This document shows positions 12,662 through 26,400 of a stretch of DNA of 64,000 nucleotides, piece by piece. A program made the position numbers and the translations under genes. Position 1 is the first letter of the stretch, and every line of letters begins with the position of its first letter. This DNA is from Lycorma delicatula. Taxonomy: Eukaryota; Arthropoda; Insecta; Hemiptera; Fulgoridae. The notes below the pieces were generated by a model. That model worked only from the letters and a program-made list of their open reading frames with translations. It did no database searches and had not been told where the DNA came from. The stretch is from contig NC_134455.1 in NCBI RefSeq assembly GCF_047948215.1, forward strand, positions 222,188,526 through 222,252,525, written 5' to 3'.

Positions 12662-12876
12662 CAGGTTTCTTCTAAAAAGAAGAAGAGGGAAAGAAAATAA
12701 AGAAAAAAGAACGTAGAAGGAACCAAAAGGGATTCTTTATTTAGAATAACTGGTCTGTTTAACAATTTTTTCTTTGTAATACAAACAATGGCATCTCCAG
12801 AACTCCTGTTCGACCAGAAGGATTACCGGACGGGAAAAAGAACATATAGAAAAACGTAAAACAATGATACAGGAGG

Positions 12877-12912
12877 TATAAATACTGCCGGGGACCAGCG
12901 GACAATGTCAGT
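12877..12912 (+). promoter_or_regulatory. Candidate core promoter (TATA box plus TCAGT initiator)
   Basis: TATAAATA at 12877-12884 and TCAGT at 12908-12912, with 33 bases from the first T of TATA to the A of the initiator, close to the arthropod norm. The next 200 bases are less AT-rich than the surroundings and look like a 5' leader. No coding exon could be tied to it, so it could serve a gene with its coding exons further on, a repeat, or nothing. Confidence 0.3.
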
Positions 12913-13667
12913 ATCTTTGCAAGTCCGAGTTCGGTACAGCGTGCGATAAAAGTGATAACAGTTTGTGTTTGATAACACTGAGTGAAAATTGCGTCACGAG
13001 TATTCCATTTTGGGACAGTGGTTGAAAACAAGAAGCTGTTCAATGAGTTATTTTTGAACAGTAGTGAAATTGACAGTATTCTATTCATTCATAAAGCGTA
13101 GGGTAGTTGTTTTGTAAACAATAAAAGTAATAATAGTTGCAAAAAGTGAAGTGTATAAATTTTTAACTTTTCTGTTGTTACCTTACAGTTAATGAAGTAT
13201 TAGTTTCTAACAGTCATTAAAAGAGTTTTAGTAAATTGGACTATATTTTGGTATTTTTTATTTAACTGCAATTCAATCAATTTTGTTTATTTTTTTTTTT
13301 ATTTGAATTACTTTTTATGTTATATAAATTTATTATTTTATTTTTTTAATTTATTTTATTTTTCTATTTATTTATTTTTAGGAAAATAAACTGAATTTAT
13401 AAGAAGTCTTTACTTTTGTTAATCTCTCATCATCCTTGTCGAATCGCGAACACGCAACAATAATACATTAGTTAATGCAATATTAACTAATATTATTATC
13501 ACACCTAAAAAGGCCTTTAATAATAATCTATCAATGATAAATTTAAACATTTTTATGTAATGTTGATACAACTATCACTAGAATATTTATTACATTGTAG
13601 GTAATCTTCATTATAGAATTTTACCTTATATACACTTATGTAAACATGTTTTCTTAACACTTGTTAC

Positions 13668-13701
<34 letters not shown>

Positions 13702-14455
13702 TAATATACCTAATTATTATAAAATATATTTAAGTCGTTTTTCTCATATAAATATTTTTTTAACGATTTCTTCAACGTTTTCTTAATTATATCCAAATTT
13801 AAGATTAAAAAAGTTATATACAAGCAAAAAAACAAAAACGATCTTTTTAGAGTTTAAAATATAAGACATTGTAATCATAAGCAAAAATTAATCACTGTAA
13901 GTGAAAGACAAGTTACTATTTATTTAGTGTTGTAGTGAGGGGAAATACTTATGTAACCCACTTTCCGTATTTTTACAGATACAAAATTACAGTAGTTCAT
14001 ATGAAGTATACTTTACGTCAAGGCAGCCCTTTTCTGTAGACTACCATAATCAATTACTTACCTTTTACTAAACCGATTCGAAGAAAACCTCTTAGAGAAT
14101 TTCTTTTGAAGTTAAGCGTCAGCCTACTCCTTAGAATTTTATCAAGAATAATTTAACAACTTTAAGATCTATAAAATATCCAGCTAACTACAACTTGAAT
14201 ATCGTTCGTTTATCACTCTAATCTAACTTATTTTTGGCAAACAAAGCAAAAGATTAGACAAAAATTATAGAAAATAAAAAAACGAGATATCATTTAGAAG
14301 AACGTTGTTATATTACTTTTGTTTTCCTTCTTTTTTAGGTAACGAAGGTTTTTTTTCTTAAGTAAATGTGCTTTAATTGTATCCGTTTCTTAGTGCACCT
14401 CTTTTCTCCTTAAAATCCAATATACACGTACCGGGTGTACGATAAACAATAACGA
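12913..14455. other. AT-rich gene-free stretch
   Basis: No supported coding sequence. A T-rich zone lies at about 13245-13385 and a run of about 30 A at 13670-13699 (mononucleotide repeat or tail of an old retro-insert). Confidence 0.45.
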
Positions 14456-14960
14456 GGTTTTAATTTTTACTTCCTTGTACGAAATAAAGAAAGTACTGTG
14501 ATCGTGAAAAATTTCGGTTTTCAGATTTCAACGGAAATATCCATTTTGATCATCCCCGGATCCATTTTGATTAGTTTCGGTATGACGTCTATACGTACGT
14601 ATGTATCTCGCATAACTCAAAAACGATTGGCCGTAAGATGTTGAAAGTTTGGATTTAAGGCTGCTGTAACATCTGGTTGTGCACCTCCCTTTTTGATTGC
14701 AATCGACTAAACTAAAAGTGTCCAAAAACGCCCAAATTCCAAAAAAAAATGATTTTGGACTTTTTGTTAACTGTAGTAATAATTCCCCATTGAGAGCTTT
14801 TTAAAGTTATATCATAAGTGGTACAACTTATCATATGGATATATTTCATTTATCCAAATGAAATATTAATTAATTAAATATTTGAATTTTAGAAGGGGAA
14901 GGTACTTCGGTTCGAATCAGATTTGATTTCCTTTTTTTTAATTTTTTTTAATATTTAAAC
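14456..14960 (+). repeat. Hairpin-headed interspersed repeat, copy 2
   Basis: Starts with a hairpin at 14468-14495 (TACTTCCT ... AAGAAAGTA), followed by CTGTGATCGTGAAAAATTTC, then a body of low AT bias with CTCGCATAACTCAAAAACGA, and ends near CGGTTCGAATCAG and a T-rich stretch. Unlike its flanks in composition. A 65-codon minus ORF inside has no family resemblance. The class (SINE, 3' end of a LINE, or other) is open. Confidence 0.45.
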
Positions 14961-15024
14961 ATTTTTTTAAAGTTTTTTTAAATTTAAATATATTTATTTA
15001 TTAATAATTATTAACCCGTGATTG

Positions 15025-15072
15025 TAATAATAATAATAATAATAATAATACAATAATTAGTAATTTAATAAT

Positions 15073-15117
<45 letters not shown>
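15025..15117. repeat. Microsatellites (TAA)n and (TA)n
   Basis: A TAA run at about 15025-15050 and a TA run at about 15080-15117, separated by 30 bases of TAA-like sequence. Confidence 0.9.
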
Positions 15118-15121
<4 letters not shown>

Positions 15122-15894
15122 AAAATCAGAAGTAAGTGAAAAAAAATTTTATGTACCTTTAAAAATGTGTTTATGTAATTTAATAGGCATTATTACAGAT
15201 GTTTACGAGTAATGTAATAGATTTGGTGAAATATCTCTTATTTAATATTAATTGAAAATTATAATTTAGAATCGTATTATTTTTGGTTTTCTAGTTATTT
15301 ATTCTGGAATTTCCGTTTATTTTTATCTACATTATTGTTAACTACAGAGTAACTGAAAAATAGACTCTCACAAGAACAACGTATACACTGAGGCATTAAA
15401 ACGTTAATTACTTCAATTTTTATAAGTTCTTTATGATAATCTATAACTTCAATTTAATCCTGTTTTTCCTAAATAAGTAAATTACCATGCAACATCATTT
15501 AACCGTTACAGTCTTTCTTTTATTTATTCTCTATTAAATCCTGATCTCAAAATTGAGTATTTACTGACATCAATAATAAAGTATTACTCCATCAGCAATT
15601 TCTTTTCTTCCTCCGAAACATTTGACAATTTTTTCCTTCATTATAATTGTTCTGTCTATTTCTACACTGGTTATTTCATCCTTTGCAGTGTAATAGTCGT
15701 TTCTAATATCAGTGCATTGTGCTTTTGTCTCCAAAGATATTTTTTTATATTTTACTATTTCCTCACTCCAACAATAAAATGTTTCTCTGTTTCACTTCAT
15801 TTCTGTATCAACCAATTTGCTTTCTTATTTTGCCACTTTTTTTATTTTATTTCTGAAGTGCTCGTTCAGTTTCCTTCTTTCATTTTTTGATTTT
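15118..15894. other. AT-rich gene-free stretch
   Basis: No supported gene on either strand. Confidence 0.45.
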
Positions 15895-16200
15895 TACTTT
15901 CCTGCCATCATAGCTCTAGAGCTATGCTGAAAGAAGGAAAGTATGGTAATCAGTCAAAAAAAGGGGTATGTTTTTTCATTTCTCGAAGTATCATAACCCA
16001 GAAACCCCAAAAATAAACAAAAATGTGTGGGTAATTTTCGAACATACGATGTAACGTGTTGGCCTGTTTGAAGCTTAACAACTTTTAGTTGGATAAACCG
16101 ATTCTGATGAAACTTTGTACTGAGACTCGTATATTTGGAGCAATTTATATATAAAGGACTGGGTTCAATATCTGCACGGGATGGGTAGATAGTTTTTTGG
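15895..16200 (+). repeat. Hairpin-headed interspersed repeat, copy 3
   Basis: TACTTTCCT (15895-15903) pairs with AGGAAAGTA (15935-15943), enclosing the perfect 16-base palindrome ATAGCTCTAGAGCTAT at 15910-15925. Then GGTAATCAGTC and a body with GATAAACCGATTCTGATGAA near 16093, the counterpart of the ACCGATTTTGAC core of the copy at 7035-7345. The 3' limit is uncertain. Confidence 0.45.
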
Positions 16201-19200
16201 GATCAATTTTTTTTAAATTTTGTAAATTTAACCCCATATTATATTAATCTTAGCTTAACATAATATGCCTGCATGCTTACCTTACACTTTTATAAAACCT
16301 TTGTCCCAAAATACCCCCTTCCCTAAAAATTGAAAAAGTTATGTTTTTATTTACTTCATATTTCTTAACCGTATTAAAAATACTTTAAAAAAAACTTTGA
16401 GACTTTTTTGATTTATATAAAATATAATGGTAATTTTACAATAAAATTTCATCATAAATTACCCCCATCCCAAAAAATATTATCTTAGGTAACTTTTTTC
16501 ACTAAATAAGAATTTTTCCACTACATAACAATAAATATTCCAGTTTCGTTACAGTTTTTATGTGTATTTTCTATGTTAATCCTTTCTTTAATAATATATT
16601 TTTTATTTTATCCATTATAATACACACCAATATTTTCAATTAACCTAAAGCATTGTTTTAACCTTACCTTTCCTCTTCTTTTTAAATTTATCCAATCATT
16701 TTCAGTAGAATTTATCTCTGTTGTAATCTGTAGGCCTGTACGTACACCTTTTTTTATAAATCTAACGTTTGATTATTCTTTAATCAGCCTGATCACGTCT
16801 CCTTGAGCTTATTATATTTGTTTGTTTCTTTAAAGTTAATTCAATTTTGGTCAGAATTAAGAACTGCTCATGAATATGTTCTCCAGTTCATATGTAATTC
16901 CAAGTTTCTGCCAAAGTAGATATACATTATTTGTCTCATATCTTTCCGTATTCCTTGATCTCATAAATATACGTTTTTCCCTTATGATTTTTAAAAATTA
17001 TGTTCACAATTATTTGTTTATATCGCTCCACTCTCACGTTACAATCAAATTGTCATCTCCTTTCATGTATTGTTTAGTTTATTTATTTCTTCCTTCTATT
17101 TATTCATCTACTGATGAATAAGTTTACAAGTAAACCTACTATATTGTAGACGGGCTTTGAATCTATCCAGAATAAAATTTTCTGACTAAGCTGTTTGTAA
17201 TAAATATTCTTTGTGCTTTGTTCTTACTTTTTCCTCCTCCTGCATTTTCTTTCTTTTTTGTTGATTTTGTATTAATTATTCAATAATTCACTGACAATAG
17301 ACTCTGTTCATCTTTCTACCGATCTCCTAATTCCTACTACATCTAGCTTCTACCTATTCCTTTCTCTATAGCCTGCTACTCTTATTTAAGCAGTCGTAAG
17401 GTTGCACCTACTTTATGACCACATGCCTCTCAAAGCACTTAGGTGAGGAATATTCAAATTATTTTTTTTCAAGTGACCGTTAATTATTTTTGGTACGGCA
17501 TCCCGATCGCCTTAGTGGCATATTTCAAGTGTTATATCTTCACATCTAAAGTAGTACTCTAACACACCTCAGACGTTTCAGCTCTCTGTCTAATAAGTAG
17601 TCATTAGACTACTAATTCGGATTGCTCCTTATTGTCAACAAACCATTATATTAATTGCCCTCTGCTAGGGCATTCAAAGGCGTATTATTTAAAATAATTA
17701 AAAAATTAAACTAGTTTAATGAGAAGTATTACCATTCTAAGTTTGCACCCCTGTCAAGTTCTTTCATTCCTTAAATGTTAATAAATAAATGTAGTACATA
17801 AACTGCATATTTTAAGTACAATATAACTACCACACGTTCACTCAAACACTGTTTGACAGTTTGATTTAAATATTTAGCAATAATGGTATTAGAAATTTTC
17901 ATCATTAGAAATTTCTATATTATAAAAAAAATACCTTACAGATATATAACAGTATTATGTTTATCTTATCCACAAAGACCAAATTCAATTAAATCAGTCT
18001 GTTTCAAGCTGCAGAGTCCGGAACAAAACACTTCACAGCCACTAGCTTTGAGTTTCCAACCATTGTTTAAGGTTTGAAATAGATTTAAAAAGCCGAAGAT
18101 TTAAAATACTTTTATCTTCCTTTTTTAATACGCTTACAATCTTTGTATAAATTTCGTTCTGTTGTAATCATCGAATATTTTTTTTATATGAGTTTTCGTT
18201 TGAATTTTTTATTCCCAAATATTTATACTTAAAATTTTATTCTACACGCTATAATTTTATATTAAATTAGAAATATAATTGTAAGAAGTTTAGCTTTTTA
18301 GAAATAAATCGCTACAAGTTTTTAAAAAAGTAATAGAATTACATTCAATTCTATTTATTTTTTTATTTTATTTTTTTTAATTTATGGTAATACTACAAAT
18401 ATTGAAAATAATTAATTTTTTTTATCAGGGTGTATTGTCTCACTTAAATACACATCCATTTTTGATATTATAATTTAAATATAAAACAAAGAGTAAACTA
18501 CTACTGTTAACACAAAAATTTAGATTTGTTTTTAACAATTTTGAAATTTCTGCGTACTTTTCTTGCTCTATTCCTTGTAGATTACTCTTAACTATTAAAA
18601 AGGTTTTAAAAAGTTAAAAACTTGATGTATAAAACTTTGTATACTAGCTGTCTTGTTCTTAGGTCACCATAATTTTTATACCAGCCTGCTTTCGCCTTGT
18701 AAAATATTCAATGTATTTCTTTATTAAACAAATGAGTACATTATAGAATAAGTGTCCGTCTATTCATCCTTTTATACGATAACTCCCACTAATGGTGCAA
18801 TATTTTAAGGTTAGCGGAAATCGATCAGAGTGTATTGGTTTAACGTAATAAAAAGTACACATAAAATATTTCTCTCTAAGCGGTTAATGTAGAACATTTT
18901 TACTCCTCTCCGCTGAAGCATCAGCGGCCAAATCGGCTAGTTTATTTGAATTCGATACATCGCTTGCTTTTCAAGACGGGCATACAAAAATTTTATGCTA
19001 ATAAAAAAACCTGACCTTGCTATAATATTTAGCATCATTAGATCTTTCAACTTCTTATGTAATTTAAAAACTTTTATACAACTTACCCATGATGAATCCT
19101 TAGTTATGCCATACATTTTTAATATGCAGTTATTTTCAACTTAAGAAAATAGAATAGATTTATCTCATATGTCCACTTGTACATATATATGTGAAATAAT

Positions 19201-20039
19201 ATTGAAAAATAAGCAGGTTTAAGCTTTTTATCAAATCAAACTTACAACAGAAAAACTATATCCGCCTACTGATAAAACAAACAATAATTTTTAAATACTG
19301 TGAAAATCAGAAACAACCTTTTTATTATTATAGAGTAAATCTCTTTATCGATTATTATACTTTTTCGTGTTTTTCAATTTGCCGTATATTAAAAGGTAAA
19401 ATAAGCCAAATTTTTACTATCAGTTATATTATCGAAAAAGGTTATTTTAATTTAGAAAATAAACAGTATACATCTTGGTGGTTGATTTTACAAATAAAAA
19501 GTAAAATTTCACTATAGTACATCAAAACTATTGCAATAGTAGAATCTTAATTACATTAGTAAAATATATAATATGGTAGATACTTTGTGGACGTTATGAT
19601 GAACAGAGAACAATAAATATACTTATTAAGGTTTTATCTAAAATTATGAAATTGATGCCAATTTCATAATAAAAGAAAGGTGATACATTGTTAGTTTACA
19701 GTATCACCTGGAATCGGTTATTTTAGATTTTAATCTAAAATAAAAATAGATAATTATTTATTGAGATCACTGATCCAGTTTCAATTAAATCTTTACTGTA
19801 GAAAAAAGTGGTATATCAGAAAAAAAGGCTTCATGACATCATTCTCTCCTCTTACCTAGAGACTTTTTCTTTTTTTTACTTTTTATCGCTTATTTTATAC
19901 TGCTTGTCGAAAATTAATTAGTAGACAATTTGTAACTATATTTGTCTAGTATATTTTCTGAAACCTCCAGTTGGATATCCCTCATCTTTCCTCATGATTA
20001 ATGTTTTTCTACCATTTTCTTGCTTGATTTTAATCTTTT
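16201..20039. other. AT-rich gene-free stretch
   Basis: Small frames (for example 16870-17121 and 17883-18077, +) have no motifs and biased residues from AT-rich DNA. Three hairpins at 19643-19742 are listed separately. Confidence 0.45.
19643..19742. repeat. Three consecutive perfect hairpins
   Basis: ATTATGAAATTG (19643) pairs with CAATTTCATAAT (19659) over a 4-base loop; AGGTGATAC (19678) with GTATCACCT (19701); and 19719-19742 is an 11-bp stem around a TT loop. All three fall within 100 bases. No gene or promoter context is visible. Confidence 0.65.
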
Positions 20040-20049
20040 TATAATCCCG

Positions 20050-20495
20050 TATTACTGAAGACAGGCGAAAGTTTGTGATCAATGCACGCTGAAAGTCCTT
20101 ATCTATGGAAGCGAAACTTGGACATTAATCTTTCAATCGTTACAGAAACTACGGGTAGCACAAATAACGATATATGCTTGGAGTTATCATACAGGATAAG
20201 AAAAATTGTAAACGGATCAGAGAGCAAACGAAAGAACATGATATAATCTTGAAAGTTAAAGAATTAAAATGGCGGTTGGCAAGTCATGTACCAAGAACTG
20301 ATGGCAGATGAACTAAATTAGTTCTTGAATGAATACCATTACATGTCAAACGCCTATGTTAAAGACCAAAGGATCTTTGGATTGATGGTATTATCAAAAG
20401 TACGTTGGACCGAATTGACAGATCACACAAGACCATATTAGCTGGAAAAGTACTAAAGAGGCCTTCATCCTGCAGTTTTTCGATAACGACTGAAG
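20050..20495 (+). pseudogene. 3' tail of a LINE-type endonuclease-reverse transcriptase
   Basis: Three-frame reading gives LIYGSETWTL, KLRVAQITIYAW, QTKEHDIILKVKELKWRLAS and SHVPRTDGR in order, then HVKR...PKDLWIDGIIK. This is the C-terminal tail of an RTE-like endonuclease-reverse transcriptase (typically YGxETWTL ... LRVAQ ... ELKWRWAGHVAR ... GRPPxRW). The catalytic domains are absent, so it is a 5'-truncated copy, and stops and shifts show decay. Clade beyond LINE is uncertain. Confidence 0.65.
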
Positions 20496-23400
20496 TGATG
20501 ATAATGATGAATTCAGGATAAACAATTTCAGACCGTACTTTTTTATATACTAAAAAAGTAAATAATTACTTTTTTCTAAAACCTTTTTTTTATTTCTACC
20601 CGGATCTTCATTACTACTAAGATGAATCTTTTTGTTATTTTCTCGATTAATCTGTATTCAAGCAAAACTTAATTGGAATGAAAATTAAGAGTAAACCTTC
20701 CTTGTCATGGTAATGTCTTACTCTTTGATTTCTGAATTTCAGTGGTTTATCCCGATCAGAATTTGGAACGTACTTTAATACATTTCTGCACAGGTTTCGG
20801 TATATATTTAATCTAAAAAAATCGATCTGTGTTTTGGTAATATATATATTTAATGTTAATGCTGCTGCATATGTAAACTTTTGGCTCTTTCTATAAAATA
20901 ATAATTTATGAAATGTTCTAATAATGGAATTTTAAAAGTACCTCCTGCTATTGCAGTTTACTGATTATTCTATAATTATTTTATTTTACTGAAAAAATAG
21001 TTTATCGGTAAGTAGACCAGTTTCCAATTATACAAATTAAATTTCTAGATAATCAACGCACCAGTTATATTACTGTTTTTTAGGAATTAAAAATTTACCG
21101 TCTACAATATTCGAAACAAAAGTTCCTCTTTAAAAATGAACGTACAAACATCCAAGAAGTTACGGATTCAGTACTTCAAAAAGAATATGATAAAAGTCAG
21201 TAATTTCTTAATTTTATTCTCTACAAAGTACAAATATAGTAAGTACATTTCTGACAAAGTTCTGAAGAGAAATATCAGTTCTCCGAAGTTAAATTGTGTT
21301 TCTTAAATAAGGATGTAAGTGAAAATTAATAAGAAATATAATTATCTCAAATATTGCTGTTAGGAAACAATTATATCGTTTTATTGATAACATTTTTTTT
21401 TAAATTATTCAAGATTTATTTTATTATAAACAATCTTTATCACAACTTGCTAGTAGTACATGGTACAAATGTTAATATCACTCCACGAATTTTAATAATA
21501 TAGACTTTATTTAGAGGTTTTTTTCTTTTTTTTCAATATTTATATTAATATTAGAAAAAAAATAACAAACTTTCAAACAGTCTTTTAAATTCCATATTAG
21601 CAGATTACAACAGAAAAAATTAAAAGCAAAAGAATTTTTCAAATTCATACAAGTGGAACAGATTAATTAATAAATTTGAATAATACTACATGAAGATACA
21701 ATTATAACAGACTGTAATAAAATTATTTTCACTCTCAATAAACACATTTTTGTTATTAATTGTCTTGATATCGCTTCCTTGTAATAAAACAATATTTAAT
21801 GTAATTAAAACTGAGGCAATTGCATTTGATATGTATAGGAAAAACAACGTACACGTAACTACATGTACAGAAGTAGATTACGAAAAATGTTTTTGGGTAT
21901 GAGGAAGATAGAGTAAGCAAGGGGAAGTAAGATAATATAAGACAAATGGATGAAAAAGGAAAACGAGAGAGTAAGATGACTGAAGTGAAATTCTATAATA
22001 ACCTGCCAGTCCAAAGAAGAAAAATGTTTCTCTATGAAAAATCCTCCTCCTTTAAACAAATTCTCTGAATTATATTTTACATCAAAATACGTATGAGAAT
22101 GACAAATTACTTACACGGTTGAATGGAACTGCAGAATTTCAAAAGTCTTCTTTACTTCCCTATAAAACAACTTAAGTAAATAAATTAAAAATAGAGCTTA
22201 TAAATTATTTATTTAGTCACATGAATAATTTCCTTACAAGAGTTTTCGAGTAAAAATCTTTATTTAATTGGCTTCAACAACTTTCTTTAAAAAGATAGCC
22301 TTCATGACCTCTTAATCTGGAAAAATTACAAAAAAAAAATAAAATAATTTTCAAATGAAAAATATTTCATTTCATTCAACTAAACCTTTTATTCAAAACC
22401 GTTCTAATTATTTAAACTATAATGTAATCTATAATTTCACTTGTAAAATTTCTAACTTGGTTATAAAAACCAAATCAATCGTAATCCTAAATATAATTTA
22501 TGTATTCTATTTGGGAACGTACACCTCGAATATTTCTTTATTTGATGTTTATTTTTCAAAAACATTAGATAACGTTAGTTCTATACCCCTACCAAATACA
22601 AACACTTCCAGCGATGTATCAGACAAACAGCTCACAGAAATAGTAAGTCCTTAAGAGCCTCATTGTAAATTTATATCTAAATTTAGAAGGTGAAAAAATT
22701 TTACTTCTCATGGATAAATATTTATTTTTTCATGCGTCTAGCTGCATTAGGTTACCAAATAGTAGAAATACTTGATGAGATGAATTTCATTAATATGCTG
22801 CAGAAAATTAGAAAGAAGTAATTTTTATTTAATTCAAACACTTAAGTTTAAAAAATTCTTTTACAATTTCTTTATCGAAAAAATCATAAACATGGCCACC
22901 TTTTTAAAATGACAGTTCACTTTCGACGGATATATTTCTAAAAATAACGTACTTCTGTGTTCACAAAATTAAAGATTTCAGAAATATTATCAGATTTTGT
23001 TCAATTTGATCCAGTTTGAAAAAACATTCTAAAGTTCATTTGCTATTAAGCAAATGATAATAACCGTTAATAGAAAATTATGAATAAATTAATAGATTAA
23101 AAGAAATTAATCTAAAAGGAAAATTATAGATCAGTAGAAAAAACGATAAAACGATAAAACTAATAAAAAATGATTTCTTTCGGAAATATGAGCCTATAAT
23201 TTAGTTGTTTATTAAAGTAATGCCTTTTTAGATAACGGTCGGAGTTTTGAATTGTAGGAAATATTATTGTTAGACCGAGTTAGTAATTGCTTCTTACAAT
23301 TATCTAAAAATAATAATATATAGCCTACCTAAAACCATCTCTTATATTGTATTAAATAATATCACAAATGAATTACTGACAAAAAAATTAATTAACAAAC

Positions 23401-26400
23401 TACGAATTCAAAGTCGTCTGTAATAATAATTTTGAAAGCCACAAACTGTTACAAATCCCAAAATAAAAAGTTTACTTCATCAACTACATCATTAAATAAA
23501 GATTAATAGGTTTTTGTAATTCATCGGACTCTTAAAGGATAATTGTCCCTGGGACTTCTTTTTACCTTCCCCAATGTTATTTGTTCGTATCTAGATATTT
23601 TCAAAACTGGGGATGCGATCAAAATCGTAGCCTATCACAGATATCTGTGAAGTGTGGTTAGCAATACTACCACATTTTTTACACAAAATTTGACGTTAAC
23701 TCAGGAAAACAAATTCATCTGCAAACACAAGCGAACGATCAACAACACGAAAACGGAAGGATCAAGATGAAGTACTTACAATATGCAAATTATGCTCAAT
23801 TCGACTGCTAAATTGTTTTCACATTTAACATATTTTGACCCTTTACAAGTTTACTTTGTCAAAATGAAAATATTTAGATAATATTTGTATCTGTCTTCTA
23901 GAGGAGGAAATCGACCAAATGAATAATTTTACTATTACCCAGACGCCACCTACCATACTTAGCTAATTATCGTAACGAAAATTCGTTGCCCTTCTTCCAT
24001 GAAGAATTTCTCTTCCGTTCCTTTCTCAGCCGGTAACTTGATGTATACCTGAAATTCACAGTCATAAGGTAGGTAGAACAGTAATGGATGGATCCATTAT
24101 TGTTTTGTTTTTTTCTTGCTTTAACGGAACTAACACTTGATACCTGCAACAATAGCAAAAGAGTAAAAACTCCACAAGAAATCCAGTTACACTCAAATTA
24201 TAATAAAGACCAGATAAATAAATTCTGCATAAACTCACTTTCAGTTGTACCTGAATATAATGGTTTTAAACTTTATTTATGAAATCATGCCATTTTTTGA
24301 AAGTATTTCCACTAATCGTTTGTAGACATGCGCATTCTCTCTTGAAATACTGAAATGAAATATTTTCCGAAGAATAATAAACAAATAAAAACGTCATTGA
24401 AGTTTCACCTTTTGATTCACACGTAACATACATGAAATCTCATTGAAAAGATTCATCTTTTTATCTCTTAGCAATATGGGGTCGTACAACTATTAGATAA
24501 TCTCTAAAAAAAAAAATATTATGAAATGGTCTCCCCACGTATTTGCATGTTTCCCTGGTCTGAATTCCGAGCAGCTACTACTTTTTAATTCATAAAGCCT
24601 TATTCAGTTAACCTTCTCACTGGTTGAGGAATAACTCGATAAACAATAATAGTGTACAATCAGATACTATAAGATAAATTCTACAACCGAAATTAGAATT
24701 AGCCTCCTCTGCAAATGAGGTAAAATTCTGCAATAACTATATATTCAGCCTATTAGAGCAAATGGATGCATTATTAATCCCATAATGCGATTAATTAAAG
24801 TTAAGATTAATTTATGCTCACTTTTCCAAATAAATTACTAAGAAACCTAAATAGCCCATTCTTCTTAATATACATTCGATCACCATACTTCTTCTTATCA
24901 TACATTCGATAGCGGTTGAATAAGTTCACAAAATGTGACCCAATTACCTCTTATGGCTTGTAACAGCGTGATACATTTCCTACAGGAGCCTTTTTTCTTG
25001 CCTTGCTGAAAAGCGTAGCATGAATTTCTACTTCATTTATACACGTGGGATATACTACTCAAAAATTTACATCCTTTACATTTAAAAAAAAAAAATACAT
25101 TACCTTAATTTGTTTTCTCTTAAATGTCAATAATTTACTTTATATAGATCCTGATTACCCTGTCAGGTAACAGTTTCTTTATTTCAGCCTTTCATAATTC
25201 CTGTTGCAACAAAAGTTCTAACTGCTCAACAATGAATCTATTGTTTCATTTAAACTTTCTGAACAGCGCTACACCCATCTGTGTAGCATCTAAAACTCTA
25301 CAACCATTTACCCCAGTAATTAAGACTCTATATTTTACGTTAAAATTTCTTTGCTATCGAAATCCTTGCACGGTTAAATGTTTGACTACATAGCTAGCGA
25401 TACTGTTCTATATAAATTTTCATTCCATGTGAACAAGAGATCATGATCAAAAGGACGGTCACCATCCATTGGCAATCTACATAAATTCGATGAGCCAAAG
25501 ATTACGGACATTTGGAGCTCTCGTACTCTAATTTGTGGCCAAACTAACTATACTACCTATTATGTATATGGAATCAGTGTAACTGGATCCAATAGCATCC
25601 TTCAAACTGGCATCTAAGAACGATGCTACTACATGGCAAAAATTATATGGCACTTTTAATAGAAACGGCCGGTCATGGACCATAAAATCTGTCATCCGTT
25701 CACTAGATCTAACTTCCCATCATTAAATCAGAGAAGTGATTTAGCTTTCCACCTCCACCTAGTATTACACCTTGTTTATTCCTATTCTATTAAAGATTCT
25801 CCGAAACCTTAACAATGCACAATGTCAGGATCGTTAAAGCAAAAGTAGATGCATATTATACATGGATTTTAAACTCTCTTCTATCAGTCCTGTGCAGACA
25901 TGAACATCGTCACTAATAACAGGTAAGAACACATAATGTATTCTATTACACATTACTGGTACTAATTCGTTCTAGTACTAATGGGTCTAAAATAACCAAT
26001 CATTCCATATCAAAAAGCTAGATATGGCTCCTGAATAAGAGATACTCGTCTTAAGCAAGAGGTTACTCCTGTCTTTTAGGGTAGATATCTAATTTCACCT
26101 TCCAAAAGAAACGTCGCTGGAGTTGTAAAGATTTTATGTTTAATTTTTTCATATTCTCTCTGCTTTATTTTTTGGATAATCCTATAGTACAGACACTTAT
26201 CTGAGCTGATTGAACGGTTAGGAACCGCTTTAACCTTTTGTAATTTGTTTATACAGCCGGCTTATTCATTTTTTAACTAGCTTCAAGCTAGCCTCAGTGC
26301 TAAACCGTGTCATAATGTGCACTAACTCACCCTTTTCTACTGATGAATCTTATACAAAAACCTCTGGCATTAGTACACCTCTAATAAAATTACAGTTGTT

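Noticed and set aside
14905..14930. GGTTCGAATC, a tRNA T-loop or B-box match
   Set aside because: No cloverleaf or A-box at proper distance was found; it lies at the far end of a repeat.
16090..16130. CTGATGA, the conserved core of hammerhead ribozymes
   Set aside because: The GAAA partner and three stems cannot be placed; the string belongs to the repeat body.
16600..17350. Minus-strand reading with a GDDN string that loosely resembles an RT palm motif
   Set aside because: Neighbouring RT motifs are missing and stops are dense; similarity is not above chance.
24088..24282. 64-codon frame with a hydrophobic start like a signal peptide
   Set aside because: Short, overlapped by an equally long antisense frame, and no further support.
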